From the NCBI GenBank assembly GCA_900551925.1, contig URXR01000007.1, positions 1-29,013 of the forward strand: 29,013 bases of DNA. Reading direction: 5' to 3'. Shown here in pieces: positions 1 through 7,571 of the stretch (position 1 is its first letter; the number at the start of each line of letters is the position of its first letter). The stretch is from an uncultured Mycoplasmatota bacterium. GTDB lineage: Bacteria > Bacillota_I > Bacilli_A > RF39 > UBA660. Made by a program: the position numbers and the translations under genes. Below the pieces are notes generated by a model. It worked only from the letters and a program-made list of their open reading frames with translations, did no database searches and was not told the origin of the DNA.

Positions 1-37
1 AGTCTAATAAATCAAACAAATTTTTATAAAACGGAAT

Positions 38-376
38 TTAGTCTAAAAATTTGCGAGATTTATTGCTTAAAGATTCAAATTCATTATTTAACATTTGGTA
101 TTTATCAGCTATTTTAGTGGTTTCAGCTTTTTCTAAAGCATACCAACCATTTTTAAACATTAATTCATAAGTTTTTCTTTGCATAATAGCAATATCTTCA
201 CACATATTTTTAATTTCTTTATAAAGTATTTCATTACTAGCTTCAGTTTTTGCTGTAGTATAGTTTTTTTCCATTTCTTTTAAACAAGATAATAAGTCGT
301 TTAAATAATCTTTATCATTTAATTCAATAGTGTTAGGTACTTCTTTTTGGGGATTAGAAATTTTATTATTGTCCAT
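38..376 (-). CDS. Spore coat protein, CotF family (112 aa)
   Basis: The 112-residue product matches the Coat F domain family: an acidic, helical protein with a 'NDKDYLNDLLSCLKEMEK' opening helix, a central helix rich in Glu, and the family signature 'MFKNGWYALEKAE' (GWY followed by a small stretch and Ala) near residues 73-85. Members are structural proteins of the spore coat or of the spore surface. The start ATG at 376 is preceded by an AGGAGG-type ribosome binding site. Its start overlaps the end of the upstream minus-strand gene by 11 nt, so the two are translationally coupled. No terminator was seen in the 37 bases left before the window edge. The family call is confident; the exact coat layer is unknown. 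Confidence 0.85.
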   Translation of the reverse strand: MDNNKISNPQKEVPNTIELNDKDYLNDLLSCLKEMEKNYTTAKTEASNEILYKEIKNMCEDIAIMQRKTYELMFKNGWYALEKAETTKIADKYQMLNNEFESLSNKSRKFLD

Positions 377-590
377 TTTCTCCTCCTTGTAAAATATTTA
401 GTATTTTAGTTAGATTATTATAAAAAATGCCTGAAGCTTCTTCTAGTAAAGCAAATATTTCAGCATCAGTGATTTGTTCTTTGGAATTAATTGTTTTTTT
501 GTAAGATGAATAGTTCCAATTAAACATATCAGATAAATAATCTAAATCTTTTCCTGTAATAATATTAGGTACTTCAGTATAATTTTGCAT
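366..590 (-). CDS. Small spore-coat-associated protein, CotF partner (74 aa)
   Basis: This 74-residue protein contains the pattern 'LDYLSDMFNWNYSSYKK', which resembles the short partner proteins encoded next to CotF-type coat genes in Firmicutes. It is predicted to be helical and has no membrane segment. A good ribosome binding site (AAGGAG, reading on the minus strand) lies just upstream of the ATG at 590. It is the first gene of a two-gene minus-strand unit with the CotF-like gene, overlapping it by 11 nt. The role as a coat component is inferred from the similarity and the neighbour; the protein has no recognisable catalytic residues. Confidence 0.7.
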   Translation of the reverse strand: MQNYTEVPNIITGKDLDYLSDMFNWNYSSYKKTINSKEQITDAEIFALLEEASGIFYNNLTKILNILQGGENGQ

Positions 591-610
591 ATTTTATCTC
601 CTTTCATAGT

Positions 611-639
611 TAGTATGGCTGGTAATAATAATTTTATAA
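611..639 (-). promoter_or_regulatory. Possible sporulation promoter of the coat gene pair
   Basis: Reading the minus strand, a CATACTA box (611-617) sits about 20 bases before the start of the upper coat gene. CATnnTA is the -10 element of forespore sigma-G promoters and resembles the mother-cell sigma-E/K -10. Seventeen bases further upstream is only TTATA, a weak match to a sigma-G -35 (GHATR). The -10 match and the sporulation gene downstream support the idea; the sigma factor is uncertain. Confidence 0.35.
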
Positions 640-640
640 T

Positions 641-665
641 AAAAAAAGGAATAGTTTCCTATTCC
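641..665 (-). terminator. Rho-independent terminator of the YjcZ-like gene
   Basis: On the minus strand the sequence reads GGAATAG-GAAA-CTATTCC followed by seven Ts: a perfect 7-bp stem with a GAAA tetraloop and a U-tract, 15 bases after the stop codon of the YjcZ-like gene. Confidence 0.85.
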
Positions 666-680
666 GTGCTTATAACTATA

Positions 681-848
681 TTAGTTCCAATTTCTTGCGC
701 CAATTATAATTATAAGTAAGATAAATAATACTAAGATTATGGCATATCCGTTAGAATATCCTCCGCCATAGTATCCACCATAGCAAGGATTATATGATGC
801 TTGACATCCGCATCCAGATCCATAACCATAGGAATTTCCGTAATACAT
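681..848 (-). CDS. YjcZ-family sporulation peptide (55 aa)
   Basis: This 55-residue ORF has the layout of the YjcZ family of small sporulation proteins: a Gly/Tyr/Cys-rich amino half (repeated YG and GYYGGGYS, with Cys at about residues 13, 15 and 22), then 'GYAIILVLFILLIIIIGA' as a single hydrophobic membrane segment and a short C-terminus. The ATG at 848 has an AGGAGG ribosome binding site 6 bases away; an in-frame ATG at 854 lies too close to the site. A perfect terminator follows. Family members are spore-associated but their molecular function is not known. It lies between the coat genes and the divergent ftsW-type gene. Confidence 0.85.
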   Translation of the reverse strand: MYYGNSYGYGSGCGCQASYNPCYGGYYGGGYSNGYAIILVLFILLIIIIGARNWN

Positions 849-943
849 AAACATCCTCCTTTTTTTTATCTAATATAGTTTATTATACTTGGCTTCATTT
901 TGACATTACAAAAAACTAAATTATTTAAATTTTTGTGTTTTTG

Positions 944-952
944 TGATATACT
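944..952 (+). promoter_or_regulatory. Extended -10 promoter of the ftsW-type gene
   Basis: TGA-TATACT is an extended -10 box. It lies 17 bases before the ATG at 970, so the transcript would start close to the ribosome binding site. The box covers the alternative GTG start at 943, which therefore cannot be the translation start. No good -35 is visible, as is common for extended -10 promoters. Confidence 0.6.
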
Positions 953-969
953 TTATAAGAGGTAATGAT

Positions 970-2103
970 ATGATAAAGATAATAAAAGGAATAGATAAAC
1001 CACTGTTAATTATTTCAATTATTTTATTTGCTTTAGGATTAGTAACTATCTTTTCGGCTTCTAATGTTACAGCTTATATGCTTAATGAAGCTGATCCTAG
1101 TAGATATTTTGTAAAAGAATTGGTTTTTTTACTTTGTGGTTTTGCTATGGCTTTATTTATCATTCATATTCCTACGAGTAAGTATTCAGTACTTTCGTGG
1201 CTGGCTACTATTGGAATTGGGATTGTTATTGTAATTTTGGCACTTTTAGGACAAGTTGTAAATGGAATGAGTGGATGGATTAATTATAATGGCCTTGGTA
1301 TTCAACCTAGTGAATTTGTTAAAGTAGCGATTATTCCACTTATTGCTACTTTTTATGAGAGTAATATTAAATCTAAGGATAACATGTTTAGAATGCTTAT
1401 TCCGATGTTTGTAGCTTTGTTTGTAGCGGGCGCTATTGTGCTGCAAGGTGACTTAGGGACTGCTATTATATTTTTAGGACTTTGTATTTTAATGTTTCTT
1501 TTTTCACCAGTTTCTAAAAGAATAAAGGTTAGGATTTTTGGATTAGGTTTTATTTTTGCTGTATTTTTTGGAATTATACTAGTTGTCGGAGGAGAAAATA
1601 TAATTTCTGCTGATAAATGGGAAAGATTTAATTATGAAGATCCTTGTAGTAGATATACAACTTCTGGTAATCAGCTTTGTAATGGTTATATTGCTATTAA
1701 TGGAGGAGGTTTGACAGGTAAGGGATTAGGAAATAGTACTCAAAAGTATTTATATTTGCCTGAGGCTCATACAGACTTTGTCTTCGCTATATATGTTGAA
1801 GAAACGGGAATTGTTGGCGCTATGCTTTTATTTGTTTTATACTTTTTGTTATTAGTTAGAATTATAGTGATTGGAAAAAGATCTAATAAGATAGGTAATT
1901 CTCTTATATGTTATGGAGTAAGTTTTTATATTTTTATGCATATTATGGTAAATTTAACAGGGGTTTTGGGTATTTTACCAATGACAGGAGTTCCACTTCC
2001 TTTTATGAGTTATGGTGGTAGTATTTGCTTGTCGGTATTACTTGCTCTTACAATGGTTCAAAGAATTGCTTATGAAAATAATAGAATTACTCGAAAAGCT
2101 TAG
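970..2103 (+). CDS. ftsW: SEDS peptidoglycan glycosyltransferase, FtsW/SpoVE type
   Basis: This polytopic membrane protein (377 aa from the ATG at 970) belongs to the SEDS family, which polymerises lipid II into glycan strands with a partner class B PBP. Visible signatures are 'GIQPSEFVK' in the first half, 'YLPEAHTDFVFAI' with the Asp that aligns with the essential catalytic Asp of RodA (E. coli D262), and 'GILPMTGVPLPFMSYGGS' near the C-terminus. 'QKYLYLPEAHTDF' is closer to FtsW/SpoVE than to RodA. Two Cys residues (in 'EDPCSRYTTSGNQLC') sit in the large extracytoplasmic loop. The start is set by an AGAGGT site and by the promoter position. Whether it serves cell division or the spore cortex cannot be decided here. 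Confidence 0.85.
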   Translation: MIKIIKGIDKPLLIISIILFALGLVTIFSASNVTAYMLNEADPSRYFVKELVFLLCGFAMALFIIHIPTSKYSVLSWLATIGIGIVIVILALLGQVVNGMSGWINYNGLGIQPSEFVKVAIIPLIATFYESNIKSKDNMFRMLIPMFVALFVAGAIVLQGDLGTAIIFLGLCILMFLFSPVSKRIKVRIFGLGFIFAVFFGIILVVGGENIISADKWERFNYEDPCSRYTTSGNQLCNGYIAINGGGLTGKGLGNSTQKYLYLPEAHTDFVFAIYVEETGIVGAMLLFVLYFLLLVRIIVIGKRSNKIGNSLICYGVSFYIFMHIMVNLTGVLGILPMTGVPLPFMSYGGSICLSVLLALTMVQRIAYENNRITRKA

Positions 2104-2147
2104 GTATTAGGAATGCTTCCTACTAATGTATAGTAGGAGGTATTTTT

Positions 2148-2876
2148 ATGGAAAAATTTAATGAAATTTATGAAAAGTATAAAAATTATATTTTAGGAGG
2201 TGTATTAGCTTTAATATTAATTATTGGAGAAGCTTTTTTATTTTGGTATTTTTCTAATGATATAAACTCGTTAAAACAAAATATTAAAAGAGAGACTGCT
2301 AGTAAGGTAGAAGTAAAAGAAGATACTAAGCAGTTTATCGTGGATATTAAGGGTGAAGTAAAAAATCCTGGAGTTTATATTTTAGATGAAGGAAAAAGAG
2401 TAATAGATGTTGTTAGAAAGGCTGGAGGATTTACTGTTAATGCTGATAGTAGTGCTAATAATCTTAGTATGAAAATAAAGGATGAAATGGTAATTGTAAT
2501 ATATAGTAAAGAAGAGATTGATGATTTTGAGGCTGTTAAAGAAGCAGAGGAAATAGTAAGTGAGTCTTGCCAAAATGGGATAGTTTATAATGATTCTTGT
2601 ATTACTAGTGATACTATTAAAGATAGTAAGAGTACTGATGACTCTAGTAGTGATAATAGTTCTAGTGAAGAGAGTTCTCAAGAAGTTAAAAAGGTTTCTT
2701 TAAATAATGCTAGTTTGGAAGAACTTATGACATTATCAGGAATTGGAGAAGCTAAGGCTAAAAGTATTATAGAGTATCGAAAAGAAAAAAAGTTTGAAAA
2801 AATAGAAGATATTATGAATGTTTCCGGTATAGGAGAATCAGTATTTGAAAAGATTAAGGACTATATTACAACATAA
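2148..2876 (+). CDS. comEA: ComEA-type competence DNA-binding protein
   Basis: The 242-residue protein has a short cytoplasmic N-terminus, one membrane segment (about residues 15-34), then an extracellular SLBB-like domain ('VDIKGEVKNPGVYILDEGKRV', about 65-115), a Ser/Asp-rich low-complexity linker (about 160-178), and a C-terminal pair of helix-hairpin-helix motifs ('LSGIGEAKAKSIIEYR' and 'VSGIGESVFEKI'). This is the ComEA arrangement: it binds double-stranded DNA outside the membrane and passes it to ComEC. A GGAGG site lies 8 bases before the ATG. The 3' end overlaps comEC by 32 nt, as expected for a comE operon. Confidence 0.92.
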   Translation: MEKFNEIYEKYKNYILGGVLALILIIGEAFLFWYFSNDINSLKQNIKRETASKVEVKEDTKQFIVDIKGEVKNPGVYILDEGKRVIDVVRKAGGFTVNADSSANNLSMKIKDEMVIVIYSKEEIDDFEAVKEAEEIVSESCQNGIVYNDSCITSDTIKDSKSTDDSSSDNSSSEESSQEVKKVSLNNASLEELMTLSGIGEAKAKSIIEYRKEKKFEKIEDIMNVSGIGESVFEKIKDYITT

Positions 2877-4932
2877 TTTTATTTACTATCTTCTTTTAGT
2901 TATAGTTTTAGTTTCTTATTTTATAAATAGCAATTTGGATTATGTGAGTGTTTATGATAGTTTTAATGAAGAAGAGTTTATAATTAGTAATATTATAGAG
3001 AAAGATTATGGTTTAAAATTAGAACTTAAAGGTAAGGAAAAAGTATTAGGATTTCTGTATTTAGATGAAAAATCTGAAATTAATAATTTTTTAGGAGAAT
3101 ACACTTTAGGAGATAAAGTTTTAGTAAGTGGTGAGATATCTGATGTTACTAATAATACAGTTCCTAATACTTTTAATTATAAAGAGTATTTACTTAGTAA
3201 TGAAATTTATAATGTTATTGAAATAAGTGAAATTGTTAAGATAGAGGATAATAAAAATATTTTTTATGGATTAAAGAATATGTTGTTAGAAAGAGGGGAA
3301 AAACTTGATAAGTCTTTCCCCTATATAAATAGTTTAATTTTTGGAAATAATAATTATTTAGATGAAGATGTAGTAGAGTCTTATAGAGAAAATGGGGTTA
3401 GTCATCTGTTTGCTATTTCTGGTCTTCATATTACTATTTTTATAGTAATTTTAAGTAAAATTTTAGAGAAATTTAAAGTAAACGAAGTACTTAAATATAT
3501 TGTTTTAATACTTTTTTTAATTTTTTATATGTTTTTAACAAATTTTGCAATGTCTGTTTTACGAGGGGCAGTTTTTACTATTTTGATACTTATTAATAAG
3601 ATATTTAAGCTTAATATTTCTACAGTTAATTTACTTTTGGGAGCACTTATTATAATTATGTTTAACAATCCTTTGTTTATTAATAATGTGGGGTTAGAGT
3701 ATTCTTTTTTGGTAACACTTTTTTTGATTGTATTTTCGAAAATTATTAATAGAGGAGGAGAGATATATAAATTATTTATAATTTCTTTTATAGCATTTTT
3801 AGTTTCTTATCCTATTACAGTTAATAATTTTAATCAAGTTAATTTTTTATCAATAATATATAATATCTTTTTTGTACCTTATGTTTCTTATTTACTTCTT
3901 CCTTTAGTACTCATAAGTTATGTATTTCCATTTCTTGATAACCTTCTTTATTTTTTTGTTAGAGTTATTGAAGTGTCATCACAGTTTTTAATAGATATTG
4001 ACATTGGTAAAGTTGATATGTGTAAAATGGGTGTGTTAATGATAGTGTCTTATTTTGTAATTATTTGTCGGCTATTTTGGAAGTGGGATACTAAGAAGAT
4101 GAAAATATTATTGGTCTTAGTGCTATTTTTTATTTGTCATTATTTTATGCCTTTTAAAAAAGAAAATTATATTTTATTTTTTGATATAGGACAAGGTGAT
4201 TCTAGTTTAATAAGTGTCAATAGTTCTTATACTTTGATTGATACTGGTGGAGTTGTCATGTATGGTGACAAAGAGTATACATATAAACTTGTCAAGAATA
4301 AGTTGCTTCCTTATTTTAAAAGTATGGGTATTAGAAAACTTGATAATTTAGTACTTACTCATGGTGATGCGGACCATATGAAGGAAGCATATTATTTAAT
4401 AGATAAATTTAAAGTTTCTCGAGTATATATTAATAGTAATGCTATGAATGAGGAAGAGGAAAGAATATATAAGTTGTGTAAAGAGAAAAATATAGATTTT
4501 AATATTTTAAATAAAAATCAATATATTGATATTGGAGGATATAAGTTAAAATCTTTAAATGGAAATCGTAAAGATGAAAATGATTCTAGTATTGTACTTT
4601 ATGGAAAAGTTAATGATTATAAAGTGCTATTTACTGGTGATATTTCTAAAGAAGTTGAAACTTCTATTTTAAATGAATATAAAATTAAAAATTTGCATAT
4701 ATTAAAATTAGCACATCATGGTTCAAAAACAAGTTCTGACTATAATTTTTTAAAGTTTAGTAATCCTAAGTATTCTGTTATTAGTAGTGGTAAAGATAAT
4801 AGATTTGGGCATCCAAGTGAAGAGACATTAGATAGTTTAGACAAACTTAAATTAAAATATTTTAACACTGCTTATGATGGCTCGATAAAATTTTCTTTAG
4901 AAGATGGCACATATTTATTGTATCCACCATAA
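2845..4932 (+). CDS. comEC: ComEC/Rec2 DNA uptake channel
   Basis: This 695-residue membrane protein shows the three ComEC parts: an N-terminal OB-like extracellular domain after the first membrane segment, the polytopic competence domain ('HLFAISGLHITIF' and 'MSVLRGAVFTILILI'), and a C-terminal metallo-beta-lactamase-like domain with 'FFDIGQGDSSLI', 'LTHGDADHM' (His506, Asp508, Asp510, His511), 'LFTGDIS' and 'AHHGSKTSS'. The metal-binding set is complete, so nuclease-type chemistry is plausible. It would form the inner membrane channel for single-stranded DNA. Translation must start at the TTG at 2845 inside comEA; AGGAG lies 9 bases upstream and no ATG occurs in frame nearby. A terminator follows at 4982. 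Confidence 0.92.
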   Translation: MKRLRTILQHNFIYYLLLVIVLVSYFINSNLDYVSVYDSFNEEEFIISNIIEKDYGLKLELKGKEKVLGFLYLDEKSEINNFLGEYTLGDKVLVSGEISDVTNNTVPNTFNYKEYLLSNEIYNVIEISEIVKIEDNKNIFYGLKNMLLERGEKLDKSFPYINSLIFGNNNYLDEDVVESYRENGVSHLFAISGLHITIFIVILSKILEKFKVNEVLKYIVLILFLIFYMFLTNFAMSVLRGAVFTILILINKIFKLNISTVNLLLGALIIIMFNNPLFINNVGLEYSFLVTLFLIVFSKIINRGGEIYKLFIISFIAFLVSYPITVNNFNQVNFLSIIYNIFFVPYVSYLLLPLVLISYVFPFLDNLLYFFVRVIEVSSQFLIDIDIGKVDMCKMGVLMIVSYFVIICRLFWKWDTKKMKILLVLVLFFICHYFMPFKKENYILFFDIGQGDSSLISVNSSYTLIDTGGVVMYGDKEYTYKLVKNKLLPYFKSMGIRKLDNLVLTHGDADHMKEAYYLIDKFKVSRVYINSNAMNEEEERIYKLCKEKNIDFNILNKNQYIDIGGYKLKSLNGNRKDENDSSIVLYGKVNDYKVLFTGDISKEVETSILNEYKIKNLHILKLAHHGSKTSSDYNFLKFSNPKYSVISSGKDNRFGHPSEETLDSLDKLKLKYFNTAYDGSIKFSLEDGTYLLYPP

Positions 4933-4979
4933 TATATAGTAGACGCAGCCGCTTAAGGGGTGTCCCTGCGTTTATATAG
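4933..4979 (+). other. GC-rich stem-loop downstream of comEC
   Basis: ACGCAG (4943-4948) pairs with CTGCGT (4966-4971), flanked by complementary TATATA stretches, and the 17-base interior contains CC...GG and a CTTAAG palindrome. It is strikingly GC-rich against the surroundings and has no U-tract of its own. It is followed within 12 bases by the comEC terminator. It could be part of a complex 3' end or a small RNA; no RNA family was recognised. Confidence 0.45.
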
Positions 4980-4981
4980 AT

Positions 4982-5007
4982 GAGGGCTTTGGCTCTCTTT
5001 TTGTTTT
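4982..5007 (+). terminator. Terminator of the comEA-comEC operon
   Basis: GAGGGC-TTTG-GGCTCTC-like pairing gives a 6-bp stem with one G-T wobble and a four-base loop, followed by TTTTTGTTTT. It lies about 50 bases after the comEC stop. Confidence 0.7.
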
Positions 5008-5061
5008 AAAGTAAAAGTTCTATACTTTTTTATGTCAACATGTTATTTAATTTTAAATTTT

Positions 5062-5092
5062 TTTACATTTTAATTTTATATTGTGGTAGAAT
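5062..5092 (+). promoter_or_regulatory. Promoter of the CmpB-like gene
   Basis: An extended -10 box TGG-TAGAAT (5084-5092) lies 22 bases before the ATG at 5114; TTTACA at 5062-5067 is a possible -35 with a long 19-base spacer. Confidence 0.5.
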
Positions 5093-5113
5093 AGTTATAA
5101 GGTAGTGATATGG

Positions 5114-5674
5114 ATGATAGAAAAGTTAAAAAAATTAAATAATGAAAAATATGATTTTGATTTAAAAACTAAAATTTGTATATTGGTATTTATTTTTGTA
5201 TTTAGTTCTGTTATTGGATGGATACATGAAGAATTATTTTGTTTGATTATGGATGGCGAACTTGTAAAGAGAGGTTTTTTATATGGAGTATATTTACCTG
5301 TTTATGGATTAGGTGCAGTTTTTATAGTTTTATTATTAAAGAGATTTAAATCTAAACCTATATTATTTTTTCTTTTAGTTATGCTAGTTACAGGTGTTTT
5401 AGAATATATTGCAGGAGTTTTACTTTATGAAATATATCATAAAACATGGTGGTCATATGAGGGATTGTTTTTAAATATTGATGGTTATGTATGTTTAAGA
5501 TCGGTGTTTAGTTTTGCTATTGGAGGATTATTATTAATTTATTTATTAGAACCTTTAATATGTAAGTTAGTTTCTAAAATGAAGAAGAAAAATGTTATTA
5601 TAATTTCTTTGTTTATGATGGGTATAATTTTAATAGATTTTGGACTTACATTACTTTTTAGAAATCAGGTATAA
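5114..5674 (+). CDS. CmpB-like multi-pass membrane protein (putative ABC transporter permease family)
   Basis: The protein (186 aa from the ATG at 5114) has about five hydrophobic segments and carries family features 'KRGFLYGVYLPVYGLGA', 'TGVLEYIAGVLLYEIYHKTWWSY' and 'LNIDGYVCLRSVFSFAIGG', typical of the small membrane proteins annotated as putative ABC-transporter type IV (CmpB) permeases. The substrate is unknown and no ATPase gene is next to it. The start is ambiguous: GTG at 5105 and ATG at 5114 are in frame, while an ATG at 5110, spaced best from the AAGG site, is out of frame and would give only a 10-residue peptide. It ends in a terminator shared with the opposing mscS-type gene. Confidence 0.75.
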   Translation: MIEKLKKLNNEKYDFDLKTKICILVFIFVFSSVIGWIHEELFCLIMDGELVKRGFLYGVYLPVYGLGAVFIVLLLKRFKSKPILFFLLVMLVTGVLEYIAGVLLYEIYHKTWWSYEGLFLNIDGYVCLRSVFSFAIGGLLLIYLLEPLICKLVSKMKKKNVIIISLFMMGIILIDFGLTLLFRNQV

Positions 5675-5715
5675 AAAAAAGATAATCATTTATTTAGTTT
5701 GACTATCTTTTTTTT
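5673..5715. terminator. Bidirectional terminator between CmpB-like and MscS-like genes
   Basis: A8-GATA...TATC-T8: an A-tract and a T-tract flank a stem (GATAATC against GACTATC, one mismatch) with a loop of about 12 bases. It can act in both directions and covers the last codons of the minus-strand gene. Confidence 0.75.
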
Positions 5716-6656
5716 GTTTTACTGGTTTCTTTTTTAGGTTCTTTTGTTTTATTTTGCTTTTCAGGAGTAGGATTGATTTCTGTTTTTGTATATAAATCTA
5801 AATTATTTTCTTTAGCGTTTTCATATATTTTATTCCAGATTTGACTTTCTATATGTCTAGCTTTTTTAGGATGAGCTAGGTATCTAATAGTTAAATCTAC
5901 ATATTCTTCAGTTAATTTAGTATAGATTATAGGTTCTAAATTATTGTAATAGATACGATAATCTCCGATAGCATCATTTAATTCATGTTGCATTTTTTTA
6001 GGGATTCTTTTAACTATATCATTACTATTTACAATATCATATAGAACTTTTTTATTGTGTTCAAGGTTCGCATTTAATTTAATTTTTACTTCTAATTCAT
6101 TCCAAATATATTTAAAGGCTTTGGTATAGTTTTTTATGGCTTCAGTAAAGATTTTAGAATTAGGGATTTGAACGATTATACCAGTACTTTGTTCTCCTTC
6201 GTCTTTACTATTTACTTCGAGGATTTCAAAGTTTAGAGTGTTTAGATTTACGACGTCACCGATAGTAGAGTTTACTTCAATTCTATCTTCTACTCTGATT
6301 GATTTACTAACTGAAATATAAATACCAGCGAAAAAGTTTAGAATTATGTCTCTTATGGCAAGAGTTGCGGCAGCTCCCATAAAACTTATAATAGTAATAA
6401 TATTTTGAATTTGATTTTCCCAGATAAATAAAAGAATTAAAATAGTTAGAATAGTTTTAACAATATGAGCTTTTTTATTGAATAAATAAAGAGCTTTTTC
6501 GTTTTTATTAAATTGAGTATTTAAAAAAGTTATTCCTCTGTAAAGTAAATCCATAATAATTATAACAATTATGCTGTAAATTATTAATAGAATAGGGGTT
6601 TCGCTGATACCAGTTAGTTCTGATAAATTGTGACTTAAATCTTGTAAAAAGTTCAT
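5703..6656 (-). CDS. MscS-family mechanosensitive ion channel
   Basis: The 317-residue product has about three N-terminal membrane helices (near residues 20-40, 60-85 and 90-115), the pore-lining third helix 'FMGAAATLAIRDIILNFFAG' with the Gly/Ala pattern of MscS, then the 'SVSKSIRVEDRIEV' beta domain entry and a cytoplasmic alpha/beta region. It would open under membrane tension to release solutes during hypo-osmotic shock. The C-terminus is a Lys/Glu/Thr-rich tail. The start at 6656 is chosen because an AAAGGAG site lies 8 bases upstream; an upstream in-frame ATG at 6704 lies within the promoter. The gene stands alone between a promoter at 6695-6723 and a bidirectional terminator. Confidence 0.88.
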   Translation of the reverse strand: MNFLQDLSHNLSELTGISETPILLIIYSIIVIIIMDLLYRGITFLNTQFNKNEKALYLFNKKAHIVKTILTILILLFIWENQIQNIITIISFMGAAATLAIRDIILNFFAGIYISVSKSIRVEDRIEVNSTIGDVVNLNTLNFEILEVNSKDEGEQSTGIIVQIPNSKIFTEAIKNYTKAFKYIWNELEVKIKLNANLEHNKKVLYDIVNSNDIVKRIPKKMQHELNDAIGDYRIYYNNLEPIIYTKLTEEYVDLTIRYLAHPKKARHIESQIWNKIYENAKENNLDLYTKTEINPTPEKQNKTKEPKKETSKTKKR

Positions 6657-6694
6657 ATTTTTTACTCCTTTCATGTTAATTTTTCTAGTGTTTA

Positions 6695-6723
6695 ATAATA
6701 ACATTAAATTTTAAAATTTTCAA
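6695..6723 (-). promoter_or_regulatory. Vegetative promoter of the mscS-type gene
   Basis: On the minus strand: TTGAAA, 17 bases ending in TGT, then TATTAT. This is a sigma-A promoter with an extended -10, about 40 bases before the start codon. Confidence 0.75.
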
Positions 6724-6768
6724 TGATTTTACAATAGTTGTTTTAATGTTTACAGTTAATGTGTCAAG

Positions 6769-6797
6769 TTGCTTTTTAGAGTCGTTTATTGTATAAT
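6769..6797 (+). promoter_or_regulatory. Vegetative promoter of the SDR-lyase operon
   Basis: TTGCTT, a 17-base spacer, then TATAAT (6792-6797), 24 bases before the ATG at 6822. The in-frame upstream ATG at 6789 overlaps the -10 box, which rules it out as start. Confidence 0.75.
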
Positions 6798-6821
6798 TTA
6801 TGCTTGATGAGGAGAAATATT

Positions 6822-7571
6822 ATGGATTTTAAAGAAAAAATAGTATTAGTTACAGGAGCTTCTAGAGGACTTGGTGCTGTTATAGGGTATGAGTTTGCTA
6901 AATTAGGTGCAATTGTAGTTATTAATTATAATAAGAGTGAGAAAGAAGCTTTAAAACTTAAGAAGAGAATCTTTGATGATTTTAAGAAAGAAGCTTTAGT
7001 TTTAAAAGCTGATATTAGTAATGAGATTGAAGTAAAGAAAATGGTTGAGAAAATAGTTTTTAAGTATGGAAAAATTGATATTTTAGTTAATAATGCTGGT
7101 ATTAGTAATGATAGTTTGTTTGATGATAAAAGTTGTTTAGATTTTAACAGGGTTTTAGAGGTTAATGTAACCGGAACATATTTAGTTACTAAGTATGTGG
7201 GTAAAGAAATGTTAAAATGTGGTAAAGGTAAAATTATAAATATTGCTAGTGATAATGGACTTTATAATTATTATCCAGAAAGTGCTGATTATGATGCTTC
7301 AAAAGCGGGGGTTATTTCGCTTACTCATAATATAGCTAAATTTTATGCTCCATGTATTAATGTTAATTGTGTTTGTCCAGGGTGGATTTTGACTGATATG
7401 AATAAAGAACTTGATGATGAGCAAAAGGAAAAACTTTGTAAGAAGATATTAATGAAAAGATTTGGAGAACTTACGGAGATTTCTAATGTAGTACTTTTTT
7501 TGGCTAGTGATTTAGCTAGTTATGTGAATGATAGTGTTATAGTAGTAAATGGAGGTTATGATAATGAATAA
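6822..7571 (+). CDS. SDR-family NAD(P)-dependent oxidoreductase (FabG-like)
   Basis: The 249-residue product is a classical short-chain dehydrogenase/reductase: 'TGASRGLG' cofactor-binding loop near residue 11, 'NNAG' near residue 88, catalytic Ser in 'NIASDNG', 'YDASK' (Tyr-x-x-x-Lys), 'CPGWI.TDM' and the C-terminal 'VVNGGYDNE'. It resembles 3-oxoacyl-ACP reductase FabG, but no other fatty acid genes are near, so the substrate is open. The ATG at 6822 has a GAGGAG site. The gene overlaps the next one by 8 nt, implying a coupled pair with the PLP-dependent lyase-type protein; a joint pathway is inference. Confidence 0.88.
   Translation: MDFKEKIVLVTGASRGLGAVIGYEFAKLGAIVVINYNKSEKEALKLKKRIFDDFKKEALVLKADISNEIEVKKMVEKIVFKYGKIDILVNNAGISNDSLFDDKSCLDFNRVLEVNVTGTYLVTKYVGKEMLKCGKGKIINIASDNGLYNYYPESADYDASKAGVISLTHNIAKFYAPCINVNCVCPGWILTDMNKELDDEQKEKLCKKILMKRFGELTEISNVVLFLASDLASYVNDSVIVVNGGYDNE

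Noticed and set aside
4933..4979. Signal recognition particle RNA or tmRNA fragment
   Set aside because: The characteristic SRP tetraloop region and tmRNA tag are not present.
5110..5142. 10-residue ORF from the ATG at 5110, best spaced from the AAGG site
   Set aside because: It stops at once and is out of frame with the CmpB-like gene; more likely a chance ATG, though it could lower translation.
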